Source: Cenococcum geophilum 1.58 (taxonomy: Eukaryota > Ascomycota > Dothideomycetes > Gloniales > Gloniaceae). Taken from it: a DNA stretch of 64,000 nucleotides. Made by a program: the position numbers and the translations under genes. Positions 42,473-53,849 of this stretch are shown here, piece after piece (the stretch's first letter is position 1; each line of letters opens with the position of its first letter). The stretch spans positions 806,001 through 870,000 of the forward strand of contig KV748212.1 of NCBI GenBank assembly GCA_001692895.1, written 5' to 3'. Below the pieces are notes generated by a model. That model did no database searches and was not told the origin of the DNA. It saw only the letters and a list, made by a program, of their open reading frames with translations.

Positions 42473-44635
42473 TTTTTTTTTTTTTTTTTTTTTTAATATC
42501 CGTTGTATTATACTACGTACAATACTGCGCAATGCAAGCCTCTGGGCTATGGCGCTATAGTTCTATATACATGAATCCTTTTCTAGGCAGCTTAACATGT
42601 ACTAGTAGCTATGTCCTAATAGTTTATAAACCCCTAAGGGTTTATAGCTCCTTAGTAAGATACTAAGTTGCTACAACTACTAGGGAATGAGAAAACTGTA
42701 GGGAAAAAACTATAGGAAATCCTAACGCCTGTCCCTGTCCTTTTGTAATTTAATTTCTTTTCTTTTGCTCTCTATTATCTTTTCCAAGAGCCTAGTAGGG
42801 GTTACCCCCTTCTAGAATCCTATCTGTTTTATTCATTGTACTAGTTTAGCGCTCTAAGATTCTCGCAGTCTTTACTATTAGCAAAGTGTTCTTCCTTACA
42901 ATTAATGCAAAGAGGGGTAGTGTGCTTGCAAGGCCTGCCTGATTATTAAAACAGATAGGACAGCAGTGGGTCTTTAGATAAATGTGGCAGCCGCACAGAA
43001 TCTACAGGCTCTAGTAGAGCATCTGTCTCCTATATGGCCAAATTTTTGGCAAGCTAGTGGCAACTGCGTAGTAGAGAGACTTCGAGGTATTTTTTACTAC
43101 CTTAGTTAGCTGTACCTGCAATTGAGATCTCTTTTTGGCTTTAAGGATTTCTTGTCTTTTTTTCCTCGTTCTCTATAAGTAAAAAACTATAGAGCCAAAT
43201 CTAGTCTGCGGATCATGTCTTTTGTACACTAGATGCAGAATCCATCTAGGTAGCCCTTGTATCTTTATAAGGATTAAAGGTCTCAATTTCTTCTTTTAGA
43301 AGCTTAGGAGCCTCCCTCTCCTAGGAAAAGGTAGGGTGGGAACCCCATGGGCTATAATTTGAACCCAGGGGCTCCAGTTTTTGTTCTCTTTGAAAGGTAA
43401 AGCAGTTACGCCAGATATCCTTATATTTGACTAGGGAAATCCGCAATTATACTCTTCTGTAGTTGTAAGGAGAATATTTTGTTTTCCTTTGGTTCTAGCT
43501 ATAGACGCTAGTACTGGCTTTTCTACTTGCAGTTTTGATGCAAATAGTTTGATTGACTTTGTTTCGTATAGGAGAAGGTATTTAGCGGTTGGTCCTTTTC
43601 GTCTGTTAATTAGGACTAGCTTCCTTTCTTGTAGCTGCTTTTTCTTACTTCTAGTAGAAGTAGAACTCCTACTAGAAGAAGAGAAGGGGGTAGAAGGTTG
43701 GTGGTGGGTGGAATGATAATGAGGGAGGGTAGGGAGGACGAAGAAGGGAGGTCCTTCTTTAGCCTCTCTGCGTAAGTTTCCTTAGTTAGGAGCTACCTCC
43801 TTACGGAGAGCCTGTACCTTCTTCTACTAGTCCCCTTAGGACATCTTTTGCTTTTCTTTTCCTTGTATAAAGGGGTTCTCCTGCTAGGATACTCCGTGTG
43901 TAGTCCTCTAGCTGTTAACTTGTTCTTTTTCTTCTTTTTCTTCTTCTTCTAGCCCTTTATAGGCCTGAGTTAGGCTTTCTAGAGCTTTTTGTAGGTGTTG
44001 TTTTGGAGAAAGGGAGGGAAAAGGTAATGCTAGGTATACTATCCGTAGTTAATCATTGGGTTTTGTTATCTTTTTGCAGGTTTTGGTTTTGGTTTTCATT
44101 TTCAGGAGAAGACTGAGGATGTCCTCTTTTTTCTCCTGCCTTAAATAGGCCAGAAGAAGAAGAAGAGGGAGGAGAAAAAGTAAACGGGTATATCAGACTG
44201 ATGATCACTTATTTCTAAAGGAGGCTTTTTTTTTTGCCTATTTGACTTTGGCATTTTATAGGGGGGTTTCCTAGTTTATACTATCCTTGTACCCTTTCTC
44301 CTTACTAATCTTACTAGAAGATTTCTGGGGAAAATTAGGCTAAAAGGTAGTAGAAAANCTAGCCCCTATTTTGTAGTTTTGGTATTNGTGGTAGTAGTAG
44401 TAGTTTTGGTGTTCCTGTCTGTGCCTCGCTTACAAGCTAGGGCCACCCTTAGGAAAATTTTCTGTTGAGGGAAAGGGGGTAAGACGACGACTAAATCCAC
44501 CTCTAGCTCGCTAGGCGGTAGGAATTAGGTCTTGAAAGTTAGAAAATTGATTGTTCTTAATAGTAAGATGGGTATGCGTAAGTTTTGGAGTGTGGCGCTA
44601 CCTTTTAGTAAGGTTGCATGTGCGGTGAAGGGTTG
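42473..44635 (-). mobile_element. ORF1-only LINE, copy 3 (inside C2a)
   Basis: This is a full unit of 2163 bases on the minus strand with a T run (poly-A) at 42473-42494. The 12-bp target duplication ATAGAAATTACT, at 42461-42472 and 44636-44647, is still perfect. Compared with copies 1 and 2 it keeps far more TpG/CpA, so it is little touched by RIP. It does carry a number of one- or two-base insertions and deletions instead. It has only an ORF1-type region, with a zinc-knuckle area near 43060-42880. Confidence 0.88.
42840..44253 (-). pseudogene. LINE ORF1 protein (copy 3), many small indels
   Basis: The ORF1 start lies near ATG 44253 (the word TTTGGCAT on the plus strand), and the domains follow in the same order as in copies 1 and 2: Ser/Pro/Lys head, Glu/Lys coiled coil near 43990-43920, globular middle and knuckles. 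Breaks here are mostly small insertions and deletions rather than TAG/TAA stops, which is unlike the other copies. The cause could be real mutation or poor base calling in a collapsed repeat; ambiguous bases stand at 44358 and 44387, just upstream. Confidence 0.65.
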
Positions 44636-44647
44636 ATAGAAATTACT

Positions 44648-44950
44648 AGAGATTATAAAAATAAGGTTATAAAATTAAACTAAAAGAAATACACCTAAAA
44701 TATCTTATAAAGGTTTAATAAATAAAATCTAAATCTAGTATCTACCCCTGGAATTATTGGCTTAAAAATGGAAAAGAATATAGAATAGGCCTCTCCTAAA
44801 GATATAAAACAGTATTAATAAGAAGTAGGAAGCCTAATATACTTGTCTACAAAGACTAGGCCTAATATAGCCTACAACGTAAATACCTGCGCAAGATTTA
44901 TGTTAAATCCAAATAAAATATATTACCAGGCACTAAATCAAATTTAGAAA
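44648..44950 (+). pseudogene. C2a reverse transcriptase end and RNase H start
   Basis: After copy 3 the copia reading continues with the end of reverse transcriptase and the linker into RNase H (GSLIYLSTKTRPNI-like region near 44830-44870, then a YYQALNQI stretch). It stops at 44950, at the first base of the next C2 LTR. It is a fossil. Confidence 0.65.
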
Positions 44951-45306
44951 TGTTAATAATAATCTCTAATATTACTTATGTAAGCATTACATAAGAACAC
45001 CCTAGAAGAACCCTACGGCTTTACGCGGTATATTAAATAGTATCAGCTAGTATATTAACTAGTGTATTAGCTAGTGTATTAACTAGTATATTAGATAGTA
45101 TCAGCTAGTATATCAGCCAGTATATTAGGTAACGTATTAGAATATAAAACGGAACGTAGACGTTCCGGAACTAGGGTCTTCCAGGTATATAGAGACTCGA
45201 TCCCCCGCAGATAGACATTATTAATTGCATTAAGTTCATCCACTTCACTTACTTCACTACATCGTTTACCCTATCGTCCTCCGACCTCCGCTTACCCAAA
45301 TTAATA
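44951..45306 (+). repeat. C2b 5' LTR
   Basis: It begins TGTTAATAATAATCTC and ends AAATTAATA, 356 bases. Its tandem part is shorter and more degenerate than in C2a, with AGCTAGTATATTAACT-type units. Confidence 0.88.
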
Positions 45307-45842
45307 GGTTATAAGCCCGGCTGCTCTAACCTCAACCAAATCTCAATCAATTTTCGACTAAAACGCCAAAATCTGACCTCAAACAAATATCAATTAATTA
45401 TTAACCAATTTTTTGATTAAATCTGAACCAAATCTTGAGTCAATTTCATCTCCGTTTCACTTTCACTTGAATTTCATTTTAAGTCAAATCTTGTTTAAAT
45501 TCTATTTAAATCTTGATCGAATCTTGATCGAATCTGAAATTTTACTTGTCCAAATCCTATCATTCAATTTTATCTGTTCAATCCTATCGTTCAATTCTAT
45601 TTATCTATTCGCAGATAAAATGTCAGACAAAATCTCAATCGAAAAGCTCATTGGGCAATCCAACTACGAAGTCTGGAGCCTTCGGGTCCAATCACTTCTC
45701 GTAAAAGGATCGCTTAGTGATGCTATAGAAGAAGGAGTTACCCCAAAAGGGGAAATTAACTAAAAAGCCTTAGCCAATATAAGGCTGACAATTAACGATG
45801 GACCTCTCTTGCAAATACAGTATTCCAAAACAGCTCTAAAAG
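44951..45842 (+). mobile_element. C2b: 5' end of a second C2 copia copy
   Basis: An LTR (44951-45306) is followed by the primer site (45307-45331), the leader and a gag start at ATG 45620 that matches C2a at 34001 with transitions only over the first 140 bases or so. It ends abruptly at 45842, where a minus-strand LINE-A fragment begins. It probably inserted into C2a RNase H and was later cut by rearrangement. It is a fossil remnant. Confidence 0.8.
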
Positions 45843-47470
45843 TATTCCTTAGCCGTGTCTACTATGCAGTCCGCTATTACCTTTTTTAAGATCTTACTAA
45901 GGGTGTTTTCTAAGGCAATAGGGCGGTAGCTTCCTAGGATTAAGTAATCTACTTTACCTTCTTTTTATAGGACAACCGTCGTTATAGATTTTCCGAGTTA
46001 TAGGTAGTAGCCTATAGTAAAGTATACTCTAGCTATATCTGCAAGCTAAGGTGCTATAAGTAGTCTATAGGTCTTTAAGGCCTTATTTAGAATCCTATCT
46101 AGTCCTAGTACTATATTATTTAAAAGGCGGCTAATAGTTCTAGCCATTTCCTCTATTGTTATATCGCTGTTAACCTATAGGCGAGTTACTAGTGCTTTAC
46201 CTGTAATATCACTAAGGTCTGCTAGAGCCGGTTAGGGGAAGAACCTTTTTATAAGAATCTTTACCTTCTTATCGTTATTATTAGTGGCCTATAATTACCC
46301 TACTCTTTATAGGGGTAGTAGGTATAGATCTTCTACTAGTCGCCCTACCTTTTTCTTTACCTATTTTGCTATAACCTACAAGCCCTTATTATAGGGGAGG
46401 CTTAGGTTAAAGGTATACTTATTTATAAATTATTTCCAATTATTCCTTACTTCTTTTTTAGGGTATTCTTTAACTAGTTTCTTATGTCTTTATATCGTCT
46501 CTTATCTTTAGGGTTATAGCTACTTAAGTATTTCCTTCTTGCTCGTTATTAGCTAGCTATAAAAACCGCGCATTATGCGGGCTATATATATCGCGTATAG
46601 GGGCCCAGTCTTAAGACCAGGCAGTGCTCTTCTAGCCTATTTTTAATTGCTACTTAAATCCTTTCTAGTCTTTAGTTAATTTCCTTAGGGGTAGTTAATA
46701 AGCCTCGCTTATTTAGTATTAGGTGGATTTCTACTAGGTCTTAGAGTTATTATTTAACTATATTAAGAAAACTGTCTGCCTTAAGCATCCTTATTACATA
46801 TCTTTTGCTATTTAGTTACGCCTTAATGCCTAAATCTAGCTATATTTAGATGGGGATATAGTTTAAGGTAAGTGCCTATTCTTTTTTAGGGTTATACCTT
46901 TTAAGTCTCTAGTATAGGCCTTCGTCTATAAATATAAGGTTAATTATACTTATAGCGGATCCTTATTACTATATAATTGCTCTAGGGGGGGTAGCTAGCT
47001 TAAGGCCCTAGGTATCTATAGCTTTTAATAGGCACTTTACCTATCGTTTAGCAGTAATATAGATACCCCCCCATTGTAGGTAGTAGAGGTTTATATCTCC
47101 TAATAGGATAAACTCTATGCCTTTGGTTTTAAGTAAGCTTATTATTAATATAATATTCTCTGTTTATAGGACCCCTTTAACCCTAGGGTTATATATATTA
47201 ATAATTTATACCAGTCCTCTATATATCTAGATTAACTGCCTACTATAACTATAAGCATAGGCTAATAGTCTTACTAATTATAAAGCATACGCGTATAGCT
47301 GCTTTTGGTTTATATAGAAGCTAAAATCCTTAGAGGCAGTATATTAATTATATATAGGTATTATAGTACGGCTCTTATATAGTAAGGATATAGTATTTCT
47401 CTAGGTCTAGACTATCTAGTAAGGGCCTTATAAGACGGTGGTTTGTATTACTATAGTTATACTATATAAT
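45843..47470 (-). pseudogene. LINE-A ORF2 fragment (endonuclease and start of RT)
   Basis: On the minus strand the endonuclease N-terminus lies near 47440-47400 and its GDINLYY-type motif near 47115-47080. The reading then runs into the EN-RT linker and the YRPIAL-type start of reverse transcriptase near 45940-45870. The rest of reverse transcriptase, including the catalytic motif, is missing. Many TAG/TAA stops of RIP type are present. Confidence 0.7.
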
Positions 47471-47499
47471 GGATAGGTGGCGGACCCCTAGCGAGGGTC

Positions 47500-49750
47500 C
47501 TTCACCTCTCCGTTATTCCTTACTTCTTCTATTTCTACTTTCTCTAAAATATTTAAAACTTTTATCTCTTATATCTACACCCTAGTTACTACTTATTTTA
47601 TATAGAACTTTTCATTCCCGTATTTTGTATTCTTACTAGCGCTTCTATATCTAAATCTGTTATTATCTCCAGTTCTTCCCCTATTCTTACTAGTTAGCTA
47701 TATACCCTTTAAAAGTCGGCTATAAATATTATATTTGCCGCGTTAAGTCTAATTCTTAATTATCCTGGTCTTAAGCTTGCTATAGCTATCTATAAGGGTC
47801 TTCCTATAGGGCGTCCTCTCCTTTATATCCCCTGTAACCCTTATATCCCTATATAGTCTAGTAATATCGCATAGCGTCGCTTCTAGCCCGTTAAAGCTTA
47901 GGATAGCTAGCCTAGCCCCCTAGTATTAAAGGTAGGAAACGCTAGAAAGGTACCTACGCCCCCCTAGCTTATCGCCTATTATTTCCATTTATATAACCTG
48001 TCAATGATAATCTCTAATATTGCTTATGTAAGCGTTATATAAGAACACCCTAGAAGAACCCTACGGCTTTACGCGGTGTATTAGATGGTATTAGCTAGTA
48101 TATCAACTAGTATATTAGCTAGTATATCAACTAGTATATCAGCTAGTATATCAACTAGTATATTAGATGGTATCAGCTAGTATATTAGCTAGTATATCAG
48201 GTAACGTATTACCTAGTATATTAGGTAACGTATCACCTAGTGTATCAGGTAATGTATTACCTAGTGTGTTAGGTAACGTATTACCTAGTATATTAGGTAA
48301 CGTATTAGAATATAAGTCGGAATGTAGACGTTCCGGAACTAGGGTCTTCTAGGTATATAGAGACTCGATCCCCCGCAGATAGACATTATCAATTGCATTA
48401 AGTTCATCCACTTCACTTACTTCACTACATCGTTTACCCTGTCGTCCTCCGACCTCCGCTTACGCAAATTAATATAACCTAGCGTACAGTTATTCCTATA
48501 GCTATTAAGCCCTTACCTTCCGTCTCCTATATTTAATATAGTCTTCTCTCTCCTACGCCTTATATATGCTTTAGTGGCAGTTTACGCATTTTATTTAGTC
48601 TTAATTTAAGTAGTGTCTTATATTATAGGGGCCTGCGCAGTGGCCGTAGTATACCTATACTGCGTATATGGATTGGGTGTGCCCCTATTATATATAGTAA
48701 TAGCATTATTCTAGACGGAGTCTGTAGTTATAGAGCCTTACGTTATATATAAGGCTATTTATAATAATACCTTTTTAGATAAGGAGTTTTTATATTCCTA
48801 GTATATATATACTAATAATAAGGGAGCTATACGTTTAACCGGCGTTTCCCTAGCAAGTCTCTAGCGACCCTTATATTCTTTTATTATTTTTATTATATAC
48901 TTAATTTACATTCCCCTATTAAAGCTATTAGATTTAGGTAATCTTAAATTCTAGTATAAGGCGTTCCGTTTATTTTACTATCTTATATATAGTTACTATA
49001 TTATCCACCTAGCGTCCCTTTTTTACCCTAAGGCTTAGGGGAACCGCTAGGACTTTAACTAGGTAATCTTTATAGAGCACTTTTATGCCAATACGTTCTC
49101 CTAGCCTATCCTCTACCCTAACGGCTTATTCCTTTACCTATTAGTCCCTTAAGGTAACTCTAATATCTCCACTCCTAAGGTATTAGACTATAATAGCGTT
49201 ATAGACCTCTTTACGAATCTCTATAAGGACTTCTATTTCTAATTATCCCTTAAGCCCCTCTACTTTTTTATATTCGGTTATATTATAATTATATACCCAG
49301 ATATTATCTTTAGGGGGGTAGGTTCCCTATACTATAAACGTATAGCTACAGCGGCCTAGGTGCGGTTTACCGGTAAGGAGGGGTTTTATTTATTTTTAAT
49401 TTTGCTTAGCTATTAGAGGATTTAATTAAGGGTTTGCTAAAGGGGCGCCTAAGGTTCGCTAGACTAGCAGAGCCATTTTACTAGCTGCATTAGTTCGTTA
49501 TAGCTAACAGTTACTTCCCTATAACTGCGGATACCAGACACATTTAATAGGCTTTATATTTTATTAAATGCTTTCTTAATAGAGGTCTTTCCGCTTTATA
49601 GTGTGGTATTTACCCGTTCTTATTATAGAGGGCTATTGCTAGGCGTGGTTTTAGTAGACGCGCGCAAGTATAAGCCACTATCATTTAACGTATGCCTCCC
49701 CTACGATGTATATATCTTAGGAGGATTCTCTAAGTGTTTTTCAGAATTCT
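47500..49750 (-). pseudogene. LINE-A ORF1, split by a solo LTR
   Basis: ORF1 is read on the minus strand at 49750-48480 and, after the LTR, 47993-47500. It is homologous to 53700-55490 and 55760-57540. The C-terminal half contains the worn zinc-knuckle region (near 48690-48560), including a stretch complementary to CATATACGCAGTATAGGTGT. Many stops interrupt it. Confidence 0.65.
47999..48474 (+). repeat. Solo C2 LTR inside LINE-A copy 1
   Basis: This is a 476-base C2 LTR, TGTCAATGATAATC to AAATTAATA, with TAACC on both sides (47994-47998 and 48475-48479). No internal region is present, so it arose by LTR-LTR recombination after insertion. It is the longest C2 LTR here, mixing AGCTAGTATATCAACT-type and AACGTATTACCTAG-type tandem units. 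Confidence 0.92.
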
Positions 49751-49796
49751 TTTAGTTGGTTTTAGTCTTTTTAGGCCGGATGTAGTAAGAGCTCTA

Positions 49797-50660
49797 AGTT
49801 TTTAGTAGTAGTATAAAGGTGGAATATAGAGCTATATAAACCCCTAAGCACCTACTATTAAACTGCGACCTATATAGAGGAGAGAGAAAAGAGATACAAA
49901 GGCAACTAGGATCTTCTTTCTCTTTAAAGAAACTATTTTATATAAGGAAAGGAAGAGAGGCGCTTTTTCTATTTCTAGATAGAATAGAAATAGCTAAGAA
50001 AGTAGCTAATAATAGCAGAATCCTTAAGAGGAAGTAATTCCTACTAGGCTTCTAGTAGATAGATATTAAAGAGTAAAAGAATAGAAATAAGGTATAAATA
50101 GGATAGGGGTAGGTATTAGGGTTTCGTAATTTTATAATTTCTTATAGTCTCCTCCACCGTTTTTAAACCACCTACTACTTTACTAGGGAGTGGTAAACCC
50201 CTAATTTAGAGGTTTATAAACTATTAGGATATAGCTACTAGTATATATTAAGCTGCCTAAAGGGATATATATATATATATATAGAACTATAGCGTTATAG
50301 CCTAGAGGCTGTATGTGTAGTATTATATATTAATTATAAACTCTAATATTGCTTATATAAGCGTTATATAAGAACCCTAAAAGAACCCTATAGCTTTACG
50401 TGGTATATTAGATAGTATTAGCTAGTATATTAACTAGTATATTAGGTAACGTATTAGAATACGAGCCGGAATATAGACTTTCCGGAACTAGGGTCTTCCA
50501 GGTATATAGAGACTCGATCCCCTGTAGATAGACATTATTAATTATATTAAGTTTATCCACTTTACTTACTTCACTACATTGTTTACCCTATCGTCCTCCA
50601 ACCTCCGCTTACCTAAATTAATATTATACGTAGTATAATATAATGGATATTTAAAAAAAA
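49797..50660 (+). mobile_element. 5'-truncated relative of the ORF1-only LINE, holding a solo LTR
   Basis: From about 50030 the sequence parallels the last 500 bases of the ORF1-only family (the AAGAGGAAGTAATTCCTACT region against 7440-7460, then the 3' tail) but with many differences, so it is a divergent subfamily. The tail is split at 50323-50628 by a C2 solo LTR and resumes CGTAGTATAATATAATGG with a short A run at 50652-50661. The part 49797-50030 is unrecognised A+T-rich sequence with a 9-codon Glu/Arg/Lys-rich reading and may or may not belong to it. Confidence 0.65.
50328..50623 (+). repeat. Solo C2 LTR in the LINE tail
   Basis: This 296-base C2 LTR has few tandem units. It starts TATTAATTATAAAC (TG end changed) and ends AAATTAATA. 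The five flanking bases TTATA match at 50323-50327 and 50624-50628. Confidence 0.9.
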
Positions 50661-50674
50661 ATATATAAAATCTT

Positions 50675-53493
50675 CTCAAAAGCGGGCCCCTACGCGCGAC
50701 ACGCATAGTCCGCACAATGCGCGGTTCTCGTCGCCAGCCAACGACGAGCAAGAAGAAAATACATAAGCAGCCACGATCCTAAAGACGAGAGACATTATAA
50801 AGACACAAGAAACCAGCTAAAGAATACCCTAAAAAAAGAAGTAAGGAATAGCTGGAGACGGTTCATAAATAAGCATACTACTAACCTAAGCCTCCCCCAT
50901 AACAAAGGTCTTTAGAGGATAGCAAAATAGGCAAAGAGAAAGGCAGGACGTCTAGTAGAAGACCTATATCTTCCGCCCCTGCGAAGACCAGGTGAATTAC
51001 TGGCCACAAGTAATAATAATAAGAAGGCAAAAATCCTTATAGAAAGATTTTCCCCCTAACTAGCTTTAGTAGACCTTAGTAATATTACGGGTAAAGCACC
51101 GGTGACTTACCTAAGGGTTAACAGTGATATAATAACCGAAGAAATGGCCAAAACTATTAGCCTTCTTTTAAATAATATAGTACTAGGACCAGATAGGATC
51201 CTAAATAAAGCCCTAAAGACCTACGGACCACTAATAGCACCTTAGCTTGCGGATGTAGCTAGAGTATACTTTATAATAGGCTACTACCTAAGACTTAGAA
51301 AAGCTATAATAACATTTATCCTATATAAAGAAGGTAAAGCAAACTACTTATTTCTAGGGAGCTACCGCCCTATTGCCTTAGAGAATACCCTTAGCAAGAT
51401 CTTANAAAGGGTAATAGCGGACNATATAGTAGATANGGNNNAGGAANANNCCCTACTACTATAAAGCTAAATAGGGGTAAGAAAGAACCGCTTAACACTA
51501 TTAGCACTTACGCTACTCGCTACTACTATTAAATCAGCATAGGCGATGCGAAGGGACTTTATAGTATTAATGCTTAGCCTAGATATTAATGGCGCCTATA
51601 ATAACATACCCTATAAGTGTCTCCTATATATCCTTAGAGCAAAAGGCTTCCTAGAATAGATTATATAATTTATTTAAGGGTTTATAGGCCAAAAAGAAAT
51701 ATTGCTGGTCTTTAGCGGATACCAAAGCCCCCCTATTGTAGTTGCAATAGGAATACTATAAGAATTACCCCTCTCGCCTATACTTTTCCTTTTCTTTATA
51801 AGCAACCTACTTAACTCCTTTAAGGAAGGGGCGACCTAGGGGATAGGCTTCGTTAACGATATAAACCTAATTATATATAGGCCAACAGCCGCAAAGAATT
51901 GCAGAACGCTAGAGAAAGCTTATAATACCTATATAGAATAGGTAAGACGATATAGAGTCTAATTCTCACTAGAGAAGTACTAGCTAATCCATTTTATAAG
52001 AAAACGTAACTAATCTATGGATCTCTAGCATATAATTCGCATCTAAGGCTTTAAGGGTTAGCCGGTTTAGGGCCTAAGAGTATTAGGAGTATAGGTAGAT
52101 AGTAAGCTCTAGTGGAGCGTATATACGGCCTAAGCGGCCTATAAGGGCTAAGTATAGTACATCGCATTATCTAGGATTGTTAATTCTATATAGGGCCCAT
52201 GCTTTTAGAGGTTACGCCTACTATATATAGCAGTTATCCGGCCAACTATAACGTATAGGTCCAGTATTTGGGCCATTAGAGAATCTAAAAAAGGCCCCCC
52301 TAAATTGCTCCTTAAACTACTCTAAAAGGTCTAAACAGCCTACCTCTAGAGTATAATAGGCGGATATAAGCGAACGGCTACAGCACTGCTTAAGAAGGAA
52401 GCTAATATTCCCCCCCTATAACTATATATTAAAGCCGCTGCAATATAAAGGGCGTAAAAGGAACGTAACTCTAATATTATAAAGTATATTAAGACACGCC
52501 TAAATAAACTATAGAGGGATCCTAGGGCGCCTTATAGGAGAACAAACTAATAACCCTAAAGTAGGGAAGATATATTAGAGAAACAGGTAAAGAAAGCAAA
52601 AGAAGAATAGTGCTGCTTTAGGGCCCAGGCCTATATAGAGGAGAAAGGGAGACGCGTAAGAGGCTAGTAAGGACAATAATAAGAGAGAGAAAAGAGCTAA
52701 AGTAAAGTATAAAAGAACGCTAGGAAACTAACTACTGTAATATAATACTAGCTAGACCAATGCTAGAGAAGTATATGGGAGTTAAAGGTACAGAGGTTAA
52801 CTAAGGTAAGAAGAACCTAAGCCGTAGTATAGTTAACGCTATAGGGGGTAAACACTTTAGGGCTCTAAGAAGGCCTAATAAAGGCAGAAAATATAATAGT
52901 AATACTCTTAAGAATAGGAGTAATAGGACTAAAAGACTGGCTCTACTGGGTAGGTGTCCTAGTAGGTAGCCTAAGATATAAATATAGCTGGCTAAGATAG
53001 ACACTAAAGTATGTAATACTGCTATGCCCCTTACATACTAACTAAGAAGTAATACTCTTAGTAGCTAGTATAAAGAACTATAAGACACTGCTCTTAATAT
53101 AAAAAGGCCTTAAGGCGGTTACCTAGTGGCTTATTAGCTAAAATGTACTAAACTAGTTCCGGGTTGCAAAGGAAATAATAATAGAAGGCAGGGGGGCGAG
53201 CAACGGGTGCCCCCTAATGACTCTATAGCAGTAAAGTAAAGTTTATAATACTAGCGCGTCCGTAGGCTTATTACGGCAGCAGTGGTTCCTAAGGAGGTTA
53301 AAAAGTAAGGTAGTAGGAGCACTATAGGTAACTTGTAGGCGCCTCGCAGGCGCCCTATAGGCGAGTCCTAAAAGGCAAAGAGATAAATTACAGGGTTTTC
53401 TTAAATAGAGTTTTCTCCCCATATATATATAAGGAGTAGTCCGCGTGGGCCCAATAGGGATCTAAATCGGACGTTAAGCAATGAATTATTATT
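50675..53493 (+). mobile_element. LINE-A copy 2, 5' truncated
   Basis: The copy starts in the linker between endonuclease and reverse transcriptase and runs to the family 3' end (GGACGTTAAGCAATGAATTATTAT). A 14-bp duplication, ATATATAAAATCTT, stands at 50661-50674 and 53494-53507, so this is a true 5'-truncated insertion, typical of LINEs. It landed next to the A-rich end of the LINE tail at 50660. Confidence 0.9.
50690..53350 (+). pseudogene. LINE-A ORF2, reverse transcriptase to C-terminus
   Basis: Reverse transcriptase runs from about 51180 to 52050: LGSYRPIAL near 51355, motif A LMLSLDINGAYNNIPYK near 51570-51620, and the catalytic motif as FVNDINLI near 51849-51872, one aspartate having become asparagine. 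Downstream comes the connection with a GGYKRTATALL stretch near 52360-52400. The C-terminal region (KAENIIVILLRIGVIGLKD near 52880-52940) belongs to the C-terminal knuckle domain of Tad1-clade ORF2. The endonuclease is absent by truncation. Numerous TAG/TAA stops are present. N bases at 51405-51450 come from the assembly. Confidence 0.78.
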
Positions 53494-53507
53494 ATATATA
53501 AAATCTT

Positions 53508-53584
53508 AAAGGTCCTATAGTCGTCACTCCTAGTTTACTCTATTACCCTAAGTCCGATTATTTAGCACCTAATATAACCGCGAC
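53508..53584. other. Short flank, no gene seen
   Basis: These 77 bases belong to neither LINE-A nor the LINE tail. They continue the sequence that was split by LINE-A copy 2. Confidence 0.4.
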
Positions 53585-53676
53585 TATTTTATATATCTAT
53601 TGTATTATACTATGTATAATACTATATATACAGCCTCTATACTATAGCGCTATGGTTCTATATATATAAATACTTA
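53585..53676 (-). mobile_element. 3' tail scrap of the ORF1-only LINE family
   Basis: The stretch TTGTATTATACTATGTATAA...CTATAGCGCTATGGTTCTAT is the reverse complement of the family 3' tail (compare 31662-31730). Only about 90 bases are kept, a strongly 5'-truncated insertion. Its edges are uncertain. Confidence 0.6.
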
Positions 53677-53849
53677 GATAGACTTATTGGAGCTCTTGCT
53701 ATACCTGGCCTAAAAAGACTAAAACCAACTAAAAGAACCCTGAAAAACACTTAGAGAATCCCCCTAAGATATATACATCGTAGGGGAGGCATACGTTAAA
53801 CGACGGTGGTTTGTACTTACGCGCGTCTACCAGAACTATGCCTAGTAAT

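Larger units (their letters stand above)
30967..44950 (+). mobile_element. C2a: Ty1/copia element carrying three LINE insertions
   Basis: A 450-bp LTR (30967-31416) is followed by a primer site, a leader, gag, protease, integrase and reverse transcriptase, in copia order. The body is interrupted at 31625-33785, 36577-41931 and 42473-44635, each a LINE with its own target duplication. Without them the body is about 4.3 kb. It stops inside RNase H at 44950, where the LTR of another C2 copy begins, so the 3' end and 3' LTR are absent. It is a broken fossil with many breaks, but its N-terminal gag is among the less worn sequences here. Confidence 0.8.
45843..49796 (-). mobile_element. LINE-A copy 1 (minus), 3' truncated, holding a solo LTR
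   Basis: On the minus strand from right to left this reads the LINE-A 5' end (near 49796), ORF1, the GGACCC hairpin near 47480-47500, endonuclease (about 47470-46950) and the first part of reverse transcriptase. It stops inside the fingers of reverse transcriptase at 45843. A C2 solo LTR (47999-48474) splits ORF1. Loss of the 3' end is unusual for LINE insertion, which normally truncates the 5' end, so a later deletion or recombination at 45842/45843 is likely. Confidence 0.8.

Noticed and set aside
52801-53004. Leu-rich frames on the minus strand (also at 60585-60836) resembling a membrane protein
   Set aside because: They are the antisense of the LINE-A ORF2 C-terminal region in two copies. 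The hydrophobic look comes from the complement of A/G-rich coding sequence.
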